A stretch of 64,000 nucleotides of DNA from DATKUC01 sp964553615 (GCA_964553615.1 CAZKMA010000023.1:1-64000); one strand, 5' to 3'; shown: positions 14,775 through 23,696, counted from the first letter of the stretch. Numbers and translations are program-made. Notes: generated by a model not told the origin, from the sequence alone.

Positions 14775-16370
14775 TCAACGCAGGTATTCCGATACGACAC
14801 GAACCGCATCCCGGGCAGAGCGCACACAATCGGGAATGCCCACCCCACCGTACGCCGCACCGGCGAGGTATATACCCGGCAACGCCCGTTCGCGTTCCCG
14901 AATGCGGTCAACGCGTTCCCGATGCCCAAGATTGTACTGCGGCATTCCCCGCATCCATCGGTAGACGCGGGATCCGACCGGTGACGCTTCGATCCCGACA
15001 GTTCGGAAAAGTTCTGTTCCGGCACGTGCAACAAGCTCCTCATCCGGCAGACGGATGGCTCCATCTCTCCCGTATCTTCCCGCGTACAGACGCACGAGTG
15101 TGTGACCGTCCGGGGCACGCCCCTCCCACTTGCTTGACGACCATGTGCATGCAAGGAAGGTATCCGCCTCGACAGCAGGGACCACGTAACCGTGGCCATC
15201 GAGCCTGCCCCCTATATCATCGCTCCGGTAAGCGAGATGAACCACCACCGTAGATGCGTACTGGATCTGGCGCAGGGCCTCTGCAATGACCGGATCGAGA
15301 CCGGAGAGAAGCGGAGCCGCCTCGTATGCAGGAACGCTCAGGAGCAGAGCATCGACATCCAGATAGTGTTCGTTGTCGAGTTCGGCGGCATATCGAAGAC
15401 CGTTGGCGTCGTGCCGCTGCACGGAAACCAGACGTGTACCCGTTTCGATGACGGTCCGCTTCAATGCGTTGCGAAGCGCATCAACAAGCTCCGTCATACC
15501 ATCCGGGAAACTCACGAAAACCGGATACGGCGTTCCATCTGCCTGACGCCGTGGCTCGGCAGGAGATGTCGACTCGCTGGCAACCAGGGTCCCATCGGCA
15601 TTCCTGCCGTCGGCATTCCTGCCNNNNNNNNNNNNNNNNNNNNNNNNNNNNNNNNNNNNNNNNNNNNNNNNNNNNNNNNNNNNNNNNNNNNNNNNNNNNN
15701 NNNNNNNNNNNNNNNNNNNNNNNTCGGCATTCCTGCCGTCGGCATTCCTGCCCCGCTCACGCGTCTGCAGATGGGGAAAGGTCGCCGCCATGCTCAACAG
15801 CGCAGGATTCCCGGCATAGATACCGCTCGAAAGAGGCTCGATAAGCCGCTCGAAGAGCTCACGGCCGTACCGTCGGGTCATGAAAGTTGCAAGCGATTCA
15901 TCGGTCGTGGTGTGATTGGGCGGAATGGTGGGCTCCTGCAGAAACCGCTGTTTCGCTTCGTCGGAAAGGAGGTCGCTCGAGAGAATTGCCTCGGTGTTGC
16001 CCGGAACCAGACCCGTGAATCCTTGAGGCACGGGGTAGAGTTTACCGTCATGTGATACGAACGAGCCATTCGTTCGACGGGTCGTCCCGATCAGCCTCCC
16101 GGATATGCCGAGCGCGTCGCACAGATCAATGATTTCCGTCTTTCGAGAGAGGAGGCTCTCCGGTCCCGCTTCGAGGAGGAATTGCCCGGCCGTCCCGTTG
16201 GCCGTCCCGTTGCCGTTTCCCGGCACGCTCATCCGTTCACTGAGAATCTTGCCCCCGAGTCTGCGCTCCTTCTCAACAAGCACAATTTCGGAAATGCGCG
16301 GATCCTGTTCTGCATGCCACGCGGCAGCGAGGCCGGTGATTCCGCCGCCTGCAATGAGAAGCCGCCTCAC
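14775..16370 (-). CDS. hemY: HemY-type porphyrinogen oxidase (CgoX/PPO) with repeat insertion and gap
   Basis: This FAD enzyme oxidises coproporphyrinogen III or protoporphyrinogen IX. The N-terminal dinucleotide motif IAGGGITGLAAAWH and C-terminal IYLAGAAYGGVGIPDC are typical. Because chdC/hemQ and hemH are in the same operon and no hemN or hemF is present, the coproporphyrinogen oxidase (CgoX) role is preferred. GTG at 16370 overlaps the hemH stop as GTGA and follows GGAGA. Two repeat tracts interrupt the protein: NGTANGTA near residue 60 (12-bp units) and GRNAD repeats around a 100-N gap (15624-15723). The stated length of about 531 residues is therefore provisional, and the frame across the gap is not proven. 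Confidence 0.88.
   Translation of the reverse strand: MRRLLIAGGGITGLAAAWHAEQDPRISEIVLVEKERRLGGKILSERMSVPGNGNGTANGTAGQFLLEAGPESLLSRKTEIIDLCDALGISGRLIGTTRRTNGSFVSHDGKLYPVPQGFTGLVPGNTEAILSSDLLSDEAKQRFLQEPTIPPNHTTTDESLATFMTRRYGRELFERLIEPLSSGIYAGNPALLSMAATFPHLQTRERGRNADGRNAXXXXXXXXXXXXXXXXXXXXXXXXXXXXXXXXXXGRNADGRNADGTLVASESTSPAEPRRQADGTPYPVFVSFPDGMTELVDALRNALKRTVIETGTRLVSVQRHDANGLRYAAELDNEHYLDVDALLLSVPAYEAAPLLSGLDPVIAEALRQIQYASTVVVHLAYRSDDIGGRLDGHGYVVPAVEADTFLACTWSSSKWEGRAPDGHTLVRLYAGRYGRDGAIRLPDEELVARAGTELFRTVGIEASPVGSRVYRWMRGMPQYNLGHRERVDRIRERERALPGIYLAGAAYGGVGIPDCVRSARDAVRVVSEYLR
15595..15752 (-). repeat. 15-bp tandem repeat (GRNAD) with 100-N assembly gap in hemY
   Basis: Each edge of the gap (left 15595-15623, right 15724-15752) carries the same 29 bp, just under two 15-bp units encoding GRNAD on the minus strand. 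The 100 Ns at 15624-15723 are a placeholder; a true array would need a multiple of 15 between edges. The assembly broke here because the array probably exceeds read length. The insertion lies in a variable region of the enzyme. Confidence 0.85.
16188..16211 (-). repeat. Two-copy 12-bp tandem repeat in hemY
   Basis: GGCCGTCCCGTT is repeated exactly at 16188-16199 and 16200-16211, followed by a degenerate third copy. It encodes NGTA-NGTA in the oxidase near residue 60. A second in-frame repeat in the same gene as the GRNAD array. Confidence 0.75.
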
Positions 16371-17344
16371 GTCGAGTCTCCGGCAATCCACGGTGCAGCG
16401 GCCTTTTCGACGATACGGGCAAGATCGCGCAGGAACTCAGGATCATCGTTCACTGCAGGGGGGCGCTCGAGATGGATACCGCACCGGTGTGCAGCTTTCT
16501 TTGCCTCTATGTCTATGTCAAAGAGAATCTCCACATGATCGGAAATGAAACCAACCGGGACACTCAGGACGTTTCGGATTCCCCGGGCCGCGAGTGTTGG
16601 AATGTACTCTTCGAGCTGGGGACCGAGCCACGGTTCCGGACTCTTCCCTGCCGACTGGTAGCTCCATGACCACCGATCGGGCGACACACCGGCAGATTGT
16701 GCAACGAGTCCTGCGGTCAGAAACAACTGGTCCTGATAGGGATCGCCTTCCGAAAGTATTCGCTCCGGAAGGCTGTGCGCGCTGAAAACGACATGGACCG
16801 AATCACGCTCAGCTTCCGGCCAGCGTTCGAGTCCTGCCTTAACACTTCGGGAAAGGGCGTCGATGAGACCCGGAGCATCCGGATAGCCGTCGACGAAGAC
16901 GAAATCGATGTCGGCACGGTGCAGCTCGCATGCGTCCCGGACCCGGTCACGATATTTCTCGGTGCTCATTCTGCTGTAGTGTGGTGCAAGGACAATGCCT
17001 ACCGCGTGCGTTACGCCGTCTGCGGCCATAGAACCTACTGCATCTGCAATCCAGGGAGACCAGTGGCGCATTCCCAGATAGCAGCGATATTTTTCCGGGT
17101 CGAGGTGGGATGCGGCTCCCGCCACCTGCCGCCGGGAAATGGTGGAAAGGGGGGAAGAGCCGCGATACTCATCGCCATACCCTCCCTCCCCGAGCCCGAT
17201 CTGGCGATAGTGGGAACCGATTTCCTCTACGATTTGATGCGCCGTGGTGCGACCGCTCCTGATATCCGCCAGATAGCCCGGGATCTCTTCCAACGCGTTC
17301 GGACTGCCGTAGGCCATGAAAAGGACGCCGATTGGGTAGTGCAT
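16367..17344 (-). CDS. hemH: Ferrochelatase (probably coproporphyrin type)
   Basis: This 325-residue soluble enzyme inserts ferrous iron into a porphyrin. The metal-site His is in VLAPHYSRMS and the conserved Glu in VGFISDHVEILFDID; FSAHSLPER is also typical. No C-terminal [2Fe-2S] cysteine motif is present. In the context of chdC and hemY the substrate is most likely coproporphyrin III (CpfC role). The ATG overlaps the hemE stop as TAATG, and its own stop overlaps the hemY GTG, so the three enzymes are translationally linked. Confidence 0.93.
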   Translation of the reverse strand: MHYPIGVLFMAYGSPNALEEIPGYLADIRSGRTTAHQIVEEIGSHYRQIGLGEGGYGDEYRGSSPLSTISRRQVAGAASHLDPEKYRCYLGMRHWSPWIADAVGSMAADGVTHAVGIVLAPHYSRMSTEKYRDRVRDACELHRADIDFVFVDGYPDAPGLIDALSRSVKAGLERWPEAERDSVHVVFSAHSLPERILSEGDPYQDQLFLTAGLVAQSAGVSPDRWSWSYQSAGKSPEPWLGPQLEEYIPTLAARGIRNVLSVPVGFISDHVEILFDIDIEAKKAAHRCGIHLERPPAVNDDPEFLRDLARIVEKAAAPWIAGDST

Positions 17345-18387
17345 TATCTTCCTCTGTTGGTCGATTCGTGTACGAATTCCACGAGCCGCTTCACGTTGTC
17401 AACGGGCGTTTCAGGCAGGACACCATGGCCGAGATTGAAGATGTGTCCGGGGCGACCGGCCGCATCTTTCAGCAAAATCCCTGCCTGGTACTCAAGTTCC
17501 CGCCATGGTGCAAGGAGTGCGACGGGGTCCAGATTGCCCTGAATTGCCCGGTGGTAACCGATTCGCTCCCACATCTGCGAAAGAGGCAATCGCCAGTCGA
17601 CACTCACGACATCGCCGCCGGTCTGCGCAATTGCCTCAATGTAGGCACCGGTGCCGGTGCTGAAGTTCACAATCGGTACACCCGCCTTGCCGAGCTGCTC
17701 AAAAAGGCGTCTGTTGAACGGTTCAACGAAGCGGCGATAGTCGGTGAGACCAAGCGCCGCTCCGACCCAGGAGTCGAATACCTGCAGGGCCGCCGCACCG
17801 GCGTCCGCCTGCGCAAGGAGGAAATCGGACTGGATGGTAACCAGTTTGGTCATGAGCCGGTTCCACGCAGCAGGATCCGTGTACATCAGGCATTTTGTCC
17901 GTGCGAAGTTCCGCGATGTACCTCCCTCGATAGCGTAGCTGGCGAGAGTGAACGGCGCTCCCGCAAAACCAATGACCGGAACGTTGCGGGACTGGAGTTC
18001 CGCCTTCACCAGACGTATCGCGTCGAGGGTACTGGAAAGAATTTCACGCGACGGAGGAACCGCCAGAAGATCAATATCGTGCGCGGTTCGCAGTGGGTTC
18101 GAAATGACGGGCCCTTCTCCCTTCGCGAAGCTCAAGGAAAGCCCCATGCCCTGAAGGGGGGGCAGGATGTCTGCAAAGATTATTGCCGCATCCACGCCGA
18201 ACCGGTTTACCGGCTGAAGCGTCACTTCCGCGGCAAGTTCCGGCTGCGCAATGATCTCGAGAATCGAGCGCTTTTCCCGGATCTTCCGGTACTCGGGCAG
18301 AAAACGCCCGGCCTGTCGCATCAGCCAGATCGGCGTCCGCTCGGTCTTCTCGCCGCGCATTGCGCGAATCAGGATCGGTTCGTTCAT
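17344..18387 (-). CDS. hemE: Uroporphyrinogen decarboxylase
   Basis: This 347-residue cytosolic enzyme removes four carboxyl groups from uroporphyrinogen III to give coproporphyrinogen III. The N-terminal signature TPIWLMRQAGRFLPEY and the internal GFAGAPFTLASY are both present, and length is normal. It overlaps chdC upstream (ATGA) and hemH downstream (TAATG). Its product is the branch point between the coproporphyrin- and protoporphyrin-dependent routes; the neighbouring genes support the former. Confidence 0.95.
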   Translation of the reverse strand: MNEPILIRAMRGEKTERTPIWLMRQAGRFLPEYRKIREKRSILEIIAQPELAAEVTLQPVNRFGVDAAIIFADILPPLQGMGLSLSFAKGEGPVISNPLRTAHDIDLLAVPPSREILSSTLDAIRLVKAELQSRNVPVIGFAGAPFTLASYAIEGGTSRNFARTKCLMYTDPAAWNRLMTKLVTIQSDFLLAQADAGAAALQVFDSWVGAALGLTDYRRFVEPFNRRLFEQLGKAGVPIVNFSTGTGAYIEAIAQTGGDVVSVDWRLPLSQMWERIGYHRAIQGNLDPVALLAPWRELEYQAGILLKDAAGRPGHIFNLGHGVLPETPVDNVKRLVEFVHESTNRGR

Positions 18388-19112
18388 TTTTGCGGCGCCG
18401 ATCGCCAGAGCACGTGCCCGGTAAAGAACGGTCCGAGCCGTTCGATGTACTGCGAAGTCTGGCGGGACTTGCGCATGGTCTGCACAATGACCGACAGCGG
18501 GTGGAGGTCCGGACCGAGCACGCCGATGACGAAATCGTTGTCGTCCTTATTGAGACCGTGACAGGCAAGCCGGACGTCGTGTCCTGCGCCCACCCGGCCG
18601 AAAGCGTGCCCCATCTTCCCGTGCTCCATGAGAATATCCCGCTGCTCCTCGGCTGAGAGCTGCTCAAATGCTCCGGTTCGCCTGAGCGGGTACCAGACCG
18701 CCCACTCGAGCGCGCTGTTCTGAAGGTTGTTGATCGGCTTGTCTATGATCGCTTCCACCAGATCTGCCTCGTATCCCCGCGCATAGGTTCTTCCAAACAT
18801 GGCGTATTCGGGCTTGAACTGGAGAGCACCAAAGGGCGAGTCTCCAATGAACGCCCGGACCGGGGAGACAAAATATGCGGGATCGTCGCTGTAGGTAACC
18901 AGACCAACACCGAACGGATCATTCAGGTCCTCGTACAGAACGCCGTTGATGCCGGAAGATTCCAATGCGCGCACAAGATCCGCAGTTCGGCGGCAATTGC
19001 CGAAACCGTAAAACTGCACGAACAGCCTCCGGTCGAGCGTCATGAGGCCGTTCACCGTCATGCGCCCTTTTTCCCGCAGATCGGTCAATGATTCGAGTGT
19101 TTCGCTATCCAC
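18384..19112 (-). CDS. chdC: Coproheme decarboxylase (HemQ/ChdC, chlorite-dismutase family)
   Basis: This 242-residue protein belongs to the chlorite-dismutase family branch that oxidatively decarboxylates coproheme to haem b. The heme-ligand His lies in LMEHGKMG, matching the DHGxxG segment of Gram-positive HemQ, and the catalytic Tyr is in VWYPLRR, matching the YPMSKxR segment. A C-terminal FFTGHVLW is also typical. The start is GTG at 19112 after GGGAG. Being fused in an operon with hemE and hemH argues for a role in haem synthesis rather than chlorite detoxification. Peroxide is the usual oxidant in known enzymes. Confidence 0.85.
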   Translation of the reverse strand: MDSETLESLTDLREKGRMTVNGLMTLDRRLFVQFYGFGNCRRTADLVRALESSGINGVLYEDLNDPFGVGLVTYSDDPAYFVSPVRAFIGDSPFGALQFKPEYAMFGRTYARGYEADLVEAIIDKPINNLQNSALEWAVWYPLRRTGAFEQLSAEEQRDILMEHGKMGHAFGRVGAGHDVRLACHGLNKDDNDFVIGVLGPDLHPLSVIVQTMRKSRQTSQYIERLGPFFTGHVLWRSAPQK

Positions 19113-19142
19113 AGTATCTACTCCCTGGATCGGCCGCCCGGT

Positions 19143-20147
19143 CTACAACCAGCGTGCCAGATCCTTTGCGTGATAGGTAATGATGACATCGGCGCCTGCA
19201 CGCCTGATCGAGGTGAGCACCTCGGTGACGGCCGCCTGCTCGTCGATCCAACCCCGCGCTGCGGCGGCTTTGATCATGGAATACTCTCCGCTCACGTTGT
19301 AGGCAGCAAGGGGCATATCGGGGAACTGGTCCCGAACCGCTCGAATGACATCCAGATAAGAGAGTGCGGGTTTTACCATAAGGAAGTCTGCACCCTCTGC
19401 GACGTCAAGACGCGCTTCCCGCATGGCCTCGCGCACGTTTGCCGGATCCATCTGGTGAGTTCGGCGGTCGCCGAACTTCGGTGCGCCTTCGGCAGCCTCG
19501 CGGAACGGGCCGTAAAAAGAAGAAGCGTACTTCACCGCGTAGGACATGATGGGAAGGGAGGTGAATCCGGCTCCGTCGAGCGCCCCGCGAATAGCACCGA
19601 CCATCCCGTCTATCATCCCGCTCGGTGCGACAATGTCTGCACCGGCGGCGGCATGGGAAACCGCTATGCGTTCAAGCACCGGAAGCGTCTCGTCGTTGAG
19701 AAGATATCCTTCCGGAAGGTGCGGGAAGCGAAGGCCCCCCGGTCCGCCAACGTTGAGTATGCCGCAATGACCGTGATCCGTGTACTCACACAGACAAACG
19801 TCGGTGACCACGAGGAGTTCGGGAACGGAAGACTTGATCTCCCGGATCGCCTGCTGAACGACCCCGTGTTCGTCGTGGCTCTGCGAACCTTCAGCGTCTT
19901 TGTGGGCTGGAATGCCGAACAGGAGAACCGCGGGTATTCCGAGCTCGTGGATTTCCCGTGCCTCCGCCGCGAGCCGGTCGACCGAAAGCTGATAGATCCC
20001 CGGCATTGAAGATATCTCCATGCGGCGGTTCGATCCCTCCACGACAAAAAGCGGGAGGACAAGGTTATCCGGCGAAAATGCGGTTTCCCGCACCAGCCGA
20101 CGCAACTCCCGGGAACTGCGCAATCGGCGCGGTCGTTCATGCTCCAT
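19143..20147 (-). CDS. hemB: Delta-aminolaevulinic acid dehydratase (porphobilinogen synthase)
   Basis: This 334-residue enzyme joins two 5-aminolaevulinate molecules to porphobilinogen. Zn-binding cysteines are present in DVCLCEYTDHGHCG, the Schiff-base lysines in SYAVKYASSFYGPFR and FLMVKPALSYLD. ATG at 20147 was chosen because GGAGA precedes it; it overlaps the end of hemCD by 11 nt. An ATG 33 nt upstream would lengthen the protein by 11 residues. The Zn-type site contrasts with Mg-type enzymes. Confidence 0.94.
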   Translation of the reverse strand: MEHERPRRLRSSRELRRLVRETAFSPDNLVLPLFVVEGSNRRMEISSMPGIYQLSVDRLAAEAREIHELGIPAVLLFGIPAHKDAEGSQSHDEHGVVQQAIREIKSSVPELLVVTDVCLCEYTDHGHCGILNVGGPGGLRFPHLPEGYLLNDETLPVLERIAVSHAAAGADIVAPSGMIDGMVGAIRGALDGAGFTSLPIMSYAVKYASSFYGPFREAAEGAPKFGDRRTHQMDPANVREAMREARLDVAEGADFLMVKPALSYLDVIRAVRDQFPDMPLAAYNVSGEYSMIKAAAARGWIDEQAAVTEVLTSIRRAGADVIITYHAKDLARWL

Positions 20148-21900
20148 GTATTCGTTCTCCGTAATATTGCTCGAGCGCATCCACCATGCCTGCGATTGTG
20201 TGCACGGGTGCCTCGATATTCACCGGTAAGTCTCTCCGGCGTGCGGCGGCCGCTGTAGACGGTCCTATACAGCAGATAACGGGTTTCGTCTCCAGAAACG
20301 CTTTGCGGAACGCGGAGTCTGCGCCGAGCGCTGCTGCAATTCCGTCGGCCGTCGATCCACTGGTCAGAAGAATGGCGTCCACGCCCGCGGAGAGCGTTCG
20401 GATCTGGTCGGAAGTGAGCTCCGCAATCTCCGTGCGGTATACCGGGAGACGGTATACATCCGCTCCACGGGCGACAAGAGCACGCTCGGCGTCAGAACTC
20501 CCGTTGCGCGCCGTAACATAAAGCACCCTCCCGCCCTGGACCTCGGGTAGCTCCCGGCCGAGACAATCGGAGGTAAATGCCGAGGGAACAAAATCTACCC
20601 GGGCTCCCCGTCGTTCGAGCTCCGCGCGCGTGGATGGTCCGACGGCTCCAATTCGGACTGTCCCCGGAGGAACAATCCTGTTTCGCTCGGTGAGTCGGGC
20701 AAAGAACTGGTCCACACCATTCGTGCTCGAAAAGATGATCCAGGCGTAGGATTCGAGATTGTCCAGTGCGGCATCAATCTCACGGCCGCCTGTTTCAGCC
20801 ACTATGCGGATTGTCGGGACCACGAGAGCCTGCGCACCGCGGGATTCGAGTTCCCGGACTGCCTCGTCCGCCTGGTTGGCAGCGCGCGTTACCACAATGC
20901 GCCGTCCGGAAAGCGGCCGAGCCGCCGGATCGGAGTACAAAGGACTTGCGAAGTCCGTGAGGATTGCGCGGGCACCGCGCGATCCGGCCTCCACGGCAAG
21001 TCTTTTCCCGAGCTCGGCCGCATCGGAACCGCTGCCTTCAACCGTAATGGAACGAGTGCCGTCTGGCGAAAGAACTCTGCCGCGCAGACTGATCGATGAT
21101 CCGCCTGCTTCCACGGGAGCGAGATAGGCAAAGGCGGCGATGGGTGCAGAACAACCGCCACCGAGTCCACTCAGGAAGGCGCGTTCGGCCACCACCGCAC
21201 TCCGCGTCCGTGCGTCCTCGAGTGCGGCGAGGAGAGAGAGAACCCGTTCGTCGGAATCCCGGCACTGAACAGCAAGAGCGCCCTGACCGGGAGCGGGAAG
21301 CATGATCTGAAACGAAATGGGTTGTAGTTGAATATCTTTCAGACCGAGTCGGGAAATGCCCGCGGCCGCGAGGACTACCGCGTCGTATTCGCCGGTAATC
21401 ACCTTTCCCACCCGGGTCTCTACATTTCCCCGGATCGAGCGAACGGCAAGATCGGGGCGCAGCGCCAGAATCTGCGCCTGCCGGCGTGTACTTGAAGTCC
21501 CAACGATCGCCGCGTGAGGAAGATCTTCGAGAAGCATCCCGGCGGGAGTTACCAGAACGTCGGAAGGGTCGGCGCGTTCGAGAATTGCTCCAATAGCCAG
21601 GCCCGGCGCCGGCTCCACGGGGAGGTCTTTCAGCGAATGGACTGCAAAATCTATCTCATGATTGCGAAGCGCCTGTTCGAGCCTTTCGGTGAACAGCCCC
21701 TTGCCGCCAATTGACGGGAGCGGAACGTTGATTACCTCATCGCCCCGAGTCGAAAAATGTTGCGTTTCGAACTCTGCCTGCGGCCACGCGCTCCGGAGCA
21801 GAGAGACGACGGTTTGGGTCTGTGTCCGGGCAAGGGCCGAAACCCGGGTACCAACTCTGAACGGAGCCTGGGATGAAGGAGCCACACTAGGTACTCTCAC
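20137..21900 (-). CDS. hemCD: Fused porphobilinogen deaminase / uroporphyrinogen-III synthase
   Basis: One polypeptide of about 587 residues combines two successive steps. The HemC half (about 1-330) has RVGTRVSALARTQTQ, SLKDLPV, TSSTRRQAQ and the dipyrromethane-cofactor Cys in GLGGGCSAPIAAF. The HemD half (about 345-587) begins GRRIVVTRAANQADEAV and includes AIIFSSTNGVDQFF-like and LLTSGSTADGI segments. HemC-HemD fusions are known from Leptospira, supporting a spirochaete origin. A GTG start at 21900 overlaps hemA by 14 nt; GTG at 21885 is an alternative. Fusion should channel unstable hydroxymethylbilane. Confidence 0.92.
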   Translation of the reverse strand: MRVPSVAPSSQAPFRVGTRVSALARTQTQTVVSLLRSAWPQAEFETQHFSTRGDEVINVPLPSIGGKGLFTERLEQALRNHEIDFAVHSLKDLPVEPAPGLAIGAILERADPSDVLVTPAGMLLEDLPHAAIVGTSSTRRQAQILALRPDLAVRSIRGNVETRVGKVITGEYDAVVLAAAGISRLGLKDIQLQPISFQIMLPAPGQGALAVQCRDSDERVLSLLAALEDARTRSAVVAERAFLSGLGGGCSAPIAAFAYLAPVEAGGSSISLRGRVLSPDGTRSITVEGSGSDAAELGKRLAVEAGSRGARAILTDFASPLYSDPAARPLSGRRIVVTRAANQADEAVRELESRGAQALVVPTIRIVAETGGREIDAALDNLESYAWIIFSSTNGVDQFFARLTERNRIVPPGTVRIGAVGPSTRAELERRGARVDFVPSAFTSDCLGRELPEVQGGRVLYVTARNGSSDAERALVARGADVYRLPVYRTEIAELTSDQIRTLSAGVDAILLTSGSTADGIAAALGADSAFRKAFLETKPVICCIGPSTAAAARRRDLPVNIEAPVHTIAGMVDALEQYYGERIHGA

Positions 21901-23248
21901 GCGCGGAAAGGTGCGGGGACGCAGACTTTTCGGCATAGTCGAGATCGAAAAGGTATTCGATCGCCGCCGCATGTCCGGCGGCATCTTCTCCCCCGGCTTC
22001 ATCGCGCAGGCGACGCGCAGGAGTATGGAGAAGCCGCTTCATGAGCGAGCGTGCCATCCGTTCAACCTGAAGCCATTGATCGTCGGGCATCCCGGTCATT
22101 TCCTTGCGTGCGTTGTCCAGCACATCTCCCCGAATGTCCTCGGCACGTTGCCACAGGCCGGCAAGAACCGGCCGCACAAGCAGTTCCCCGATTCGTCCAA
22201 TTGTTGCGTCGATCTCTTCGCTGATGATTCTCTCGACCCTTGGAATCTCTTGTTCCCGCTCCCGGGCGTTCTCTGCAACGGTATTCTTGATTGCGTCGAC
22301 ATCAAAGAGGTGCACGCCCGGCACATCGGTCACATCAGGCGCCACATTACGTGGTACGGCAATATCGATGATAACAAGCGGTCTGTTTCCTCTTCCTTCC
22401 ATTGCCGGTTCGATCATCTGCCGGGTAATAAGCGGATACGGCGTGGTTGCAGCGGTAATGATGATGTCGGCGCGAGGTGTGAGCTCGGCGAGGGAATCGA
22501 ACGAATGGGCGCATCCACCCCACTGCGCGGCAACCCGAACTGCATTCTCGAGTGTACGGTTTACCATGTGGACTTCGCGAAGGCCGCGCCGGGAGAGCGC
22601 CTTCAGCGTAAGCCCTCCTGTCTGCCCTGCACCAATGACCACCGCGCACGAACAGGACAAATCGCCCACTACGCTTCCGGCAAGCTGAACAGCCACCGAA
22701 CTCACGCTCGCAGCATTCTTGCCGACCGCGGTCTGGGCACGTGCACGTTTCCCGCAGCGAATTGCCGATTCAAAGAGTTCGCTGAGGACCGGCCCCACGG
22801 TTTTTGCCTCGCGTGCGGCCGTAAAAGCCGCCGTCACCTGGCCCTGAATCTCGTATTCTCCCAGAACGGCCGAGTCGAGTCCCGAGGATACGCGAAAGAG
22901 ATGCTCCCATGCCGCGTGTCCCGAGTATCGGTACAGAGAGTCCGTGGTTTCATTACTGCCGGCAAGGCTGCCTGCAAGAAGGGTCGCTATTGCCTGAACC
23001 TGGTCCAAGTTCGAAGGTTGTAGGCTTTCGCCAGGGGCAGGTGTATATGCCCAGTAAATTTCGAAGCGATTGCAGGTTGAAAGGGCAACAGTCTCGAGCC
23101 GGCATCCAGGCAGCATGTCCCGCAAGGTGTTTTGCGTTCTCGTAATGAGCTCATCTCGGCTGCCGGAAACGCGCTCCAGGAGCTCAACCGGGGCCGTCCG
23201 ATGGTTCAGCCCAACGCAGTAGATCGGTAGTTTGTCGATTATTGCCAT
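21887..23248 (-). CDS. hemA: Glutamyl-tRNA reductase
   Basis: This 453-residue enzyme reduces Glu-tRNA(Glu) to glutamate-1-semialdehyde, the first and usually controlled step of C5 haem synthesis. The catalytic Cys is in ALSTCNRFEIYW, the substrate segment in GLNHRTAPVELLER, and the NADPH fold in VVIGAGQTGGLTLKAL. Length and the C-terminal dimer helix are normal. It is the first gene of the haem operon, and a strong promoter with an overlapping palindrome (23265-23306) lies just upstream. Confidence 0.95.
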   Translation of the reverse strand: MAIIDKLPIYCVGLNHRTAPVELLERVSGSRDELITRTQNTLRDMLPGCRLETVALSTCNRFEIYWAYTPAPGESLQPSNLDQVQAIATLLAGSLAGSNETTDSLYRYSGHAAWEHLFRVSSGLDSAVLGEYEIQGQVTAAFTAAREAKTVGPVLSELFESAIRCGKRARAQTAVGKNAASVSSVAVQLAGSVVGDLSCSCAVVIGAGQTGGLTLKALSRRGLREVHMVNRTLENAVRVAAQWGGCAHSFDSLAELTPRADIIITAATTPYPLITRQMIEPAMEGRGNRPLVIIDIAVPRNVAPDVTDVPGVHLFDVDAIKNTVAENAREREQEIPRVERIISEEIDATIGRIGELLVRPVLAGLWQRAEDIRGDVLDNARKEMTGMPDDQWLQVERMARSLMKRLLHTPARRLRDEAGGEDAAGHAAAIEYLFDLDYAEKSASPHLSAREST

Positions 23249-23264
23249 ATCTCGCCAGCAGTCA

Positions 23265-23289
23265 CAATATTAGGGAAATACTAATATTG
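23265..23289. promoter_or_regulatory. Perfect 9-bp palindromic operator over hemA -10 box
   Basis: CAATATTAG (23265-23273) is followed after 7 nt by CTAATATTG (23281-23289), its exact reverse complement. It overlaps the predicted hemA -10 element, an ideal place for a repressor that senses haem, iron or oxygen stress. It does not match a Fur box closely enough for me to name the regulator. Confidence 0.7.
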
Positions 23290-23306
23290 CCGGTAGCCAG
23301 CGTCAA
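23278..23306 (-). promoter_or_regulatory. Predicted promoter of haem operon
   Basis: On the minus strand TTGACG (23301-23306) and TAGTAT (23278-23283) are 17 nt apart, with hemA ATG at 23248. Both hexamers match the sigma70 consensus well. This promoter would drive hemA through hemL. Confidence 0.7.
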
Positions 23307-23464
23307 GTCGAAGCCCGTAACAACCGAACTGTGCCCTCAATTTCGTGAGATTCGAGTGCGGCGGTGAGTATTTCGTGAGAGATCCGCGCCTCCTCGCACT
23401 TCCCGGACTCGAGATACCAGGTGTTGGTGTGTCCCGGCGCCATGCGCTTCATCTCGACCCGCAT
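23303..23464 (-). CDS. Possible small protein or gene remnant
   Basis: A 53-residue frame beginning MRVEMKRMAPGHTNTW and ending in EGTVRLLRAST reads like a genuine protein C-terminus. Upstream the same frame continues about 16 codons to a TAA without ATG, while a different frame stays open further upstream. No clear ribosome site precedes the ATG. It could be a short gene or the decayed 3-prime part of a longer one broken by a frameshift near 23500. No family recognised. Confidence 0.3.
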   Translation of the reverse strand: MRVEMKRMAPGHTNTWYLESGKCEEARISHEILTAALESHEIEGTVRLLRAST

Positions 23465-23696
23465 CGGAAAATGATCCCCGGGAACACCGTGCAGGACACG
23501 CCAGCAACGCGTTATCGTACGTTACGCACGCCGCCACTCGACCGGATCCGTCCGGACGTTCGGTTACAACGTTGGAGCGGAACGAGGTCAGACTGTCCGG
23601 AATCCAGCCCGCGCGGATCGGGATGTGCAGAGCATGAAACCTCAAGTCTCCCATACAACTTGTATTGTCCATTGGTTTCGTTCGACTCAAGGAGTC

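Noticed and set aside
15595..15752. Repeats with a gap as a possible CRISPR array
   Set aside because: Units are contiguous 15-bp in-frame copies without spacers, inside a conserved gene.
23337..23690. 117-codon minus-strand frame upstream of hemA
   Set aside because: Composition is unlike a protein; a different frame gives the plausible C-terminus at 23303-23464.
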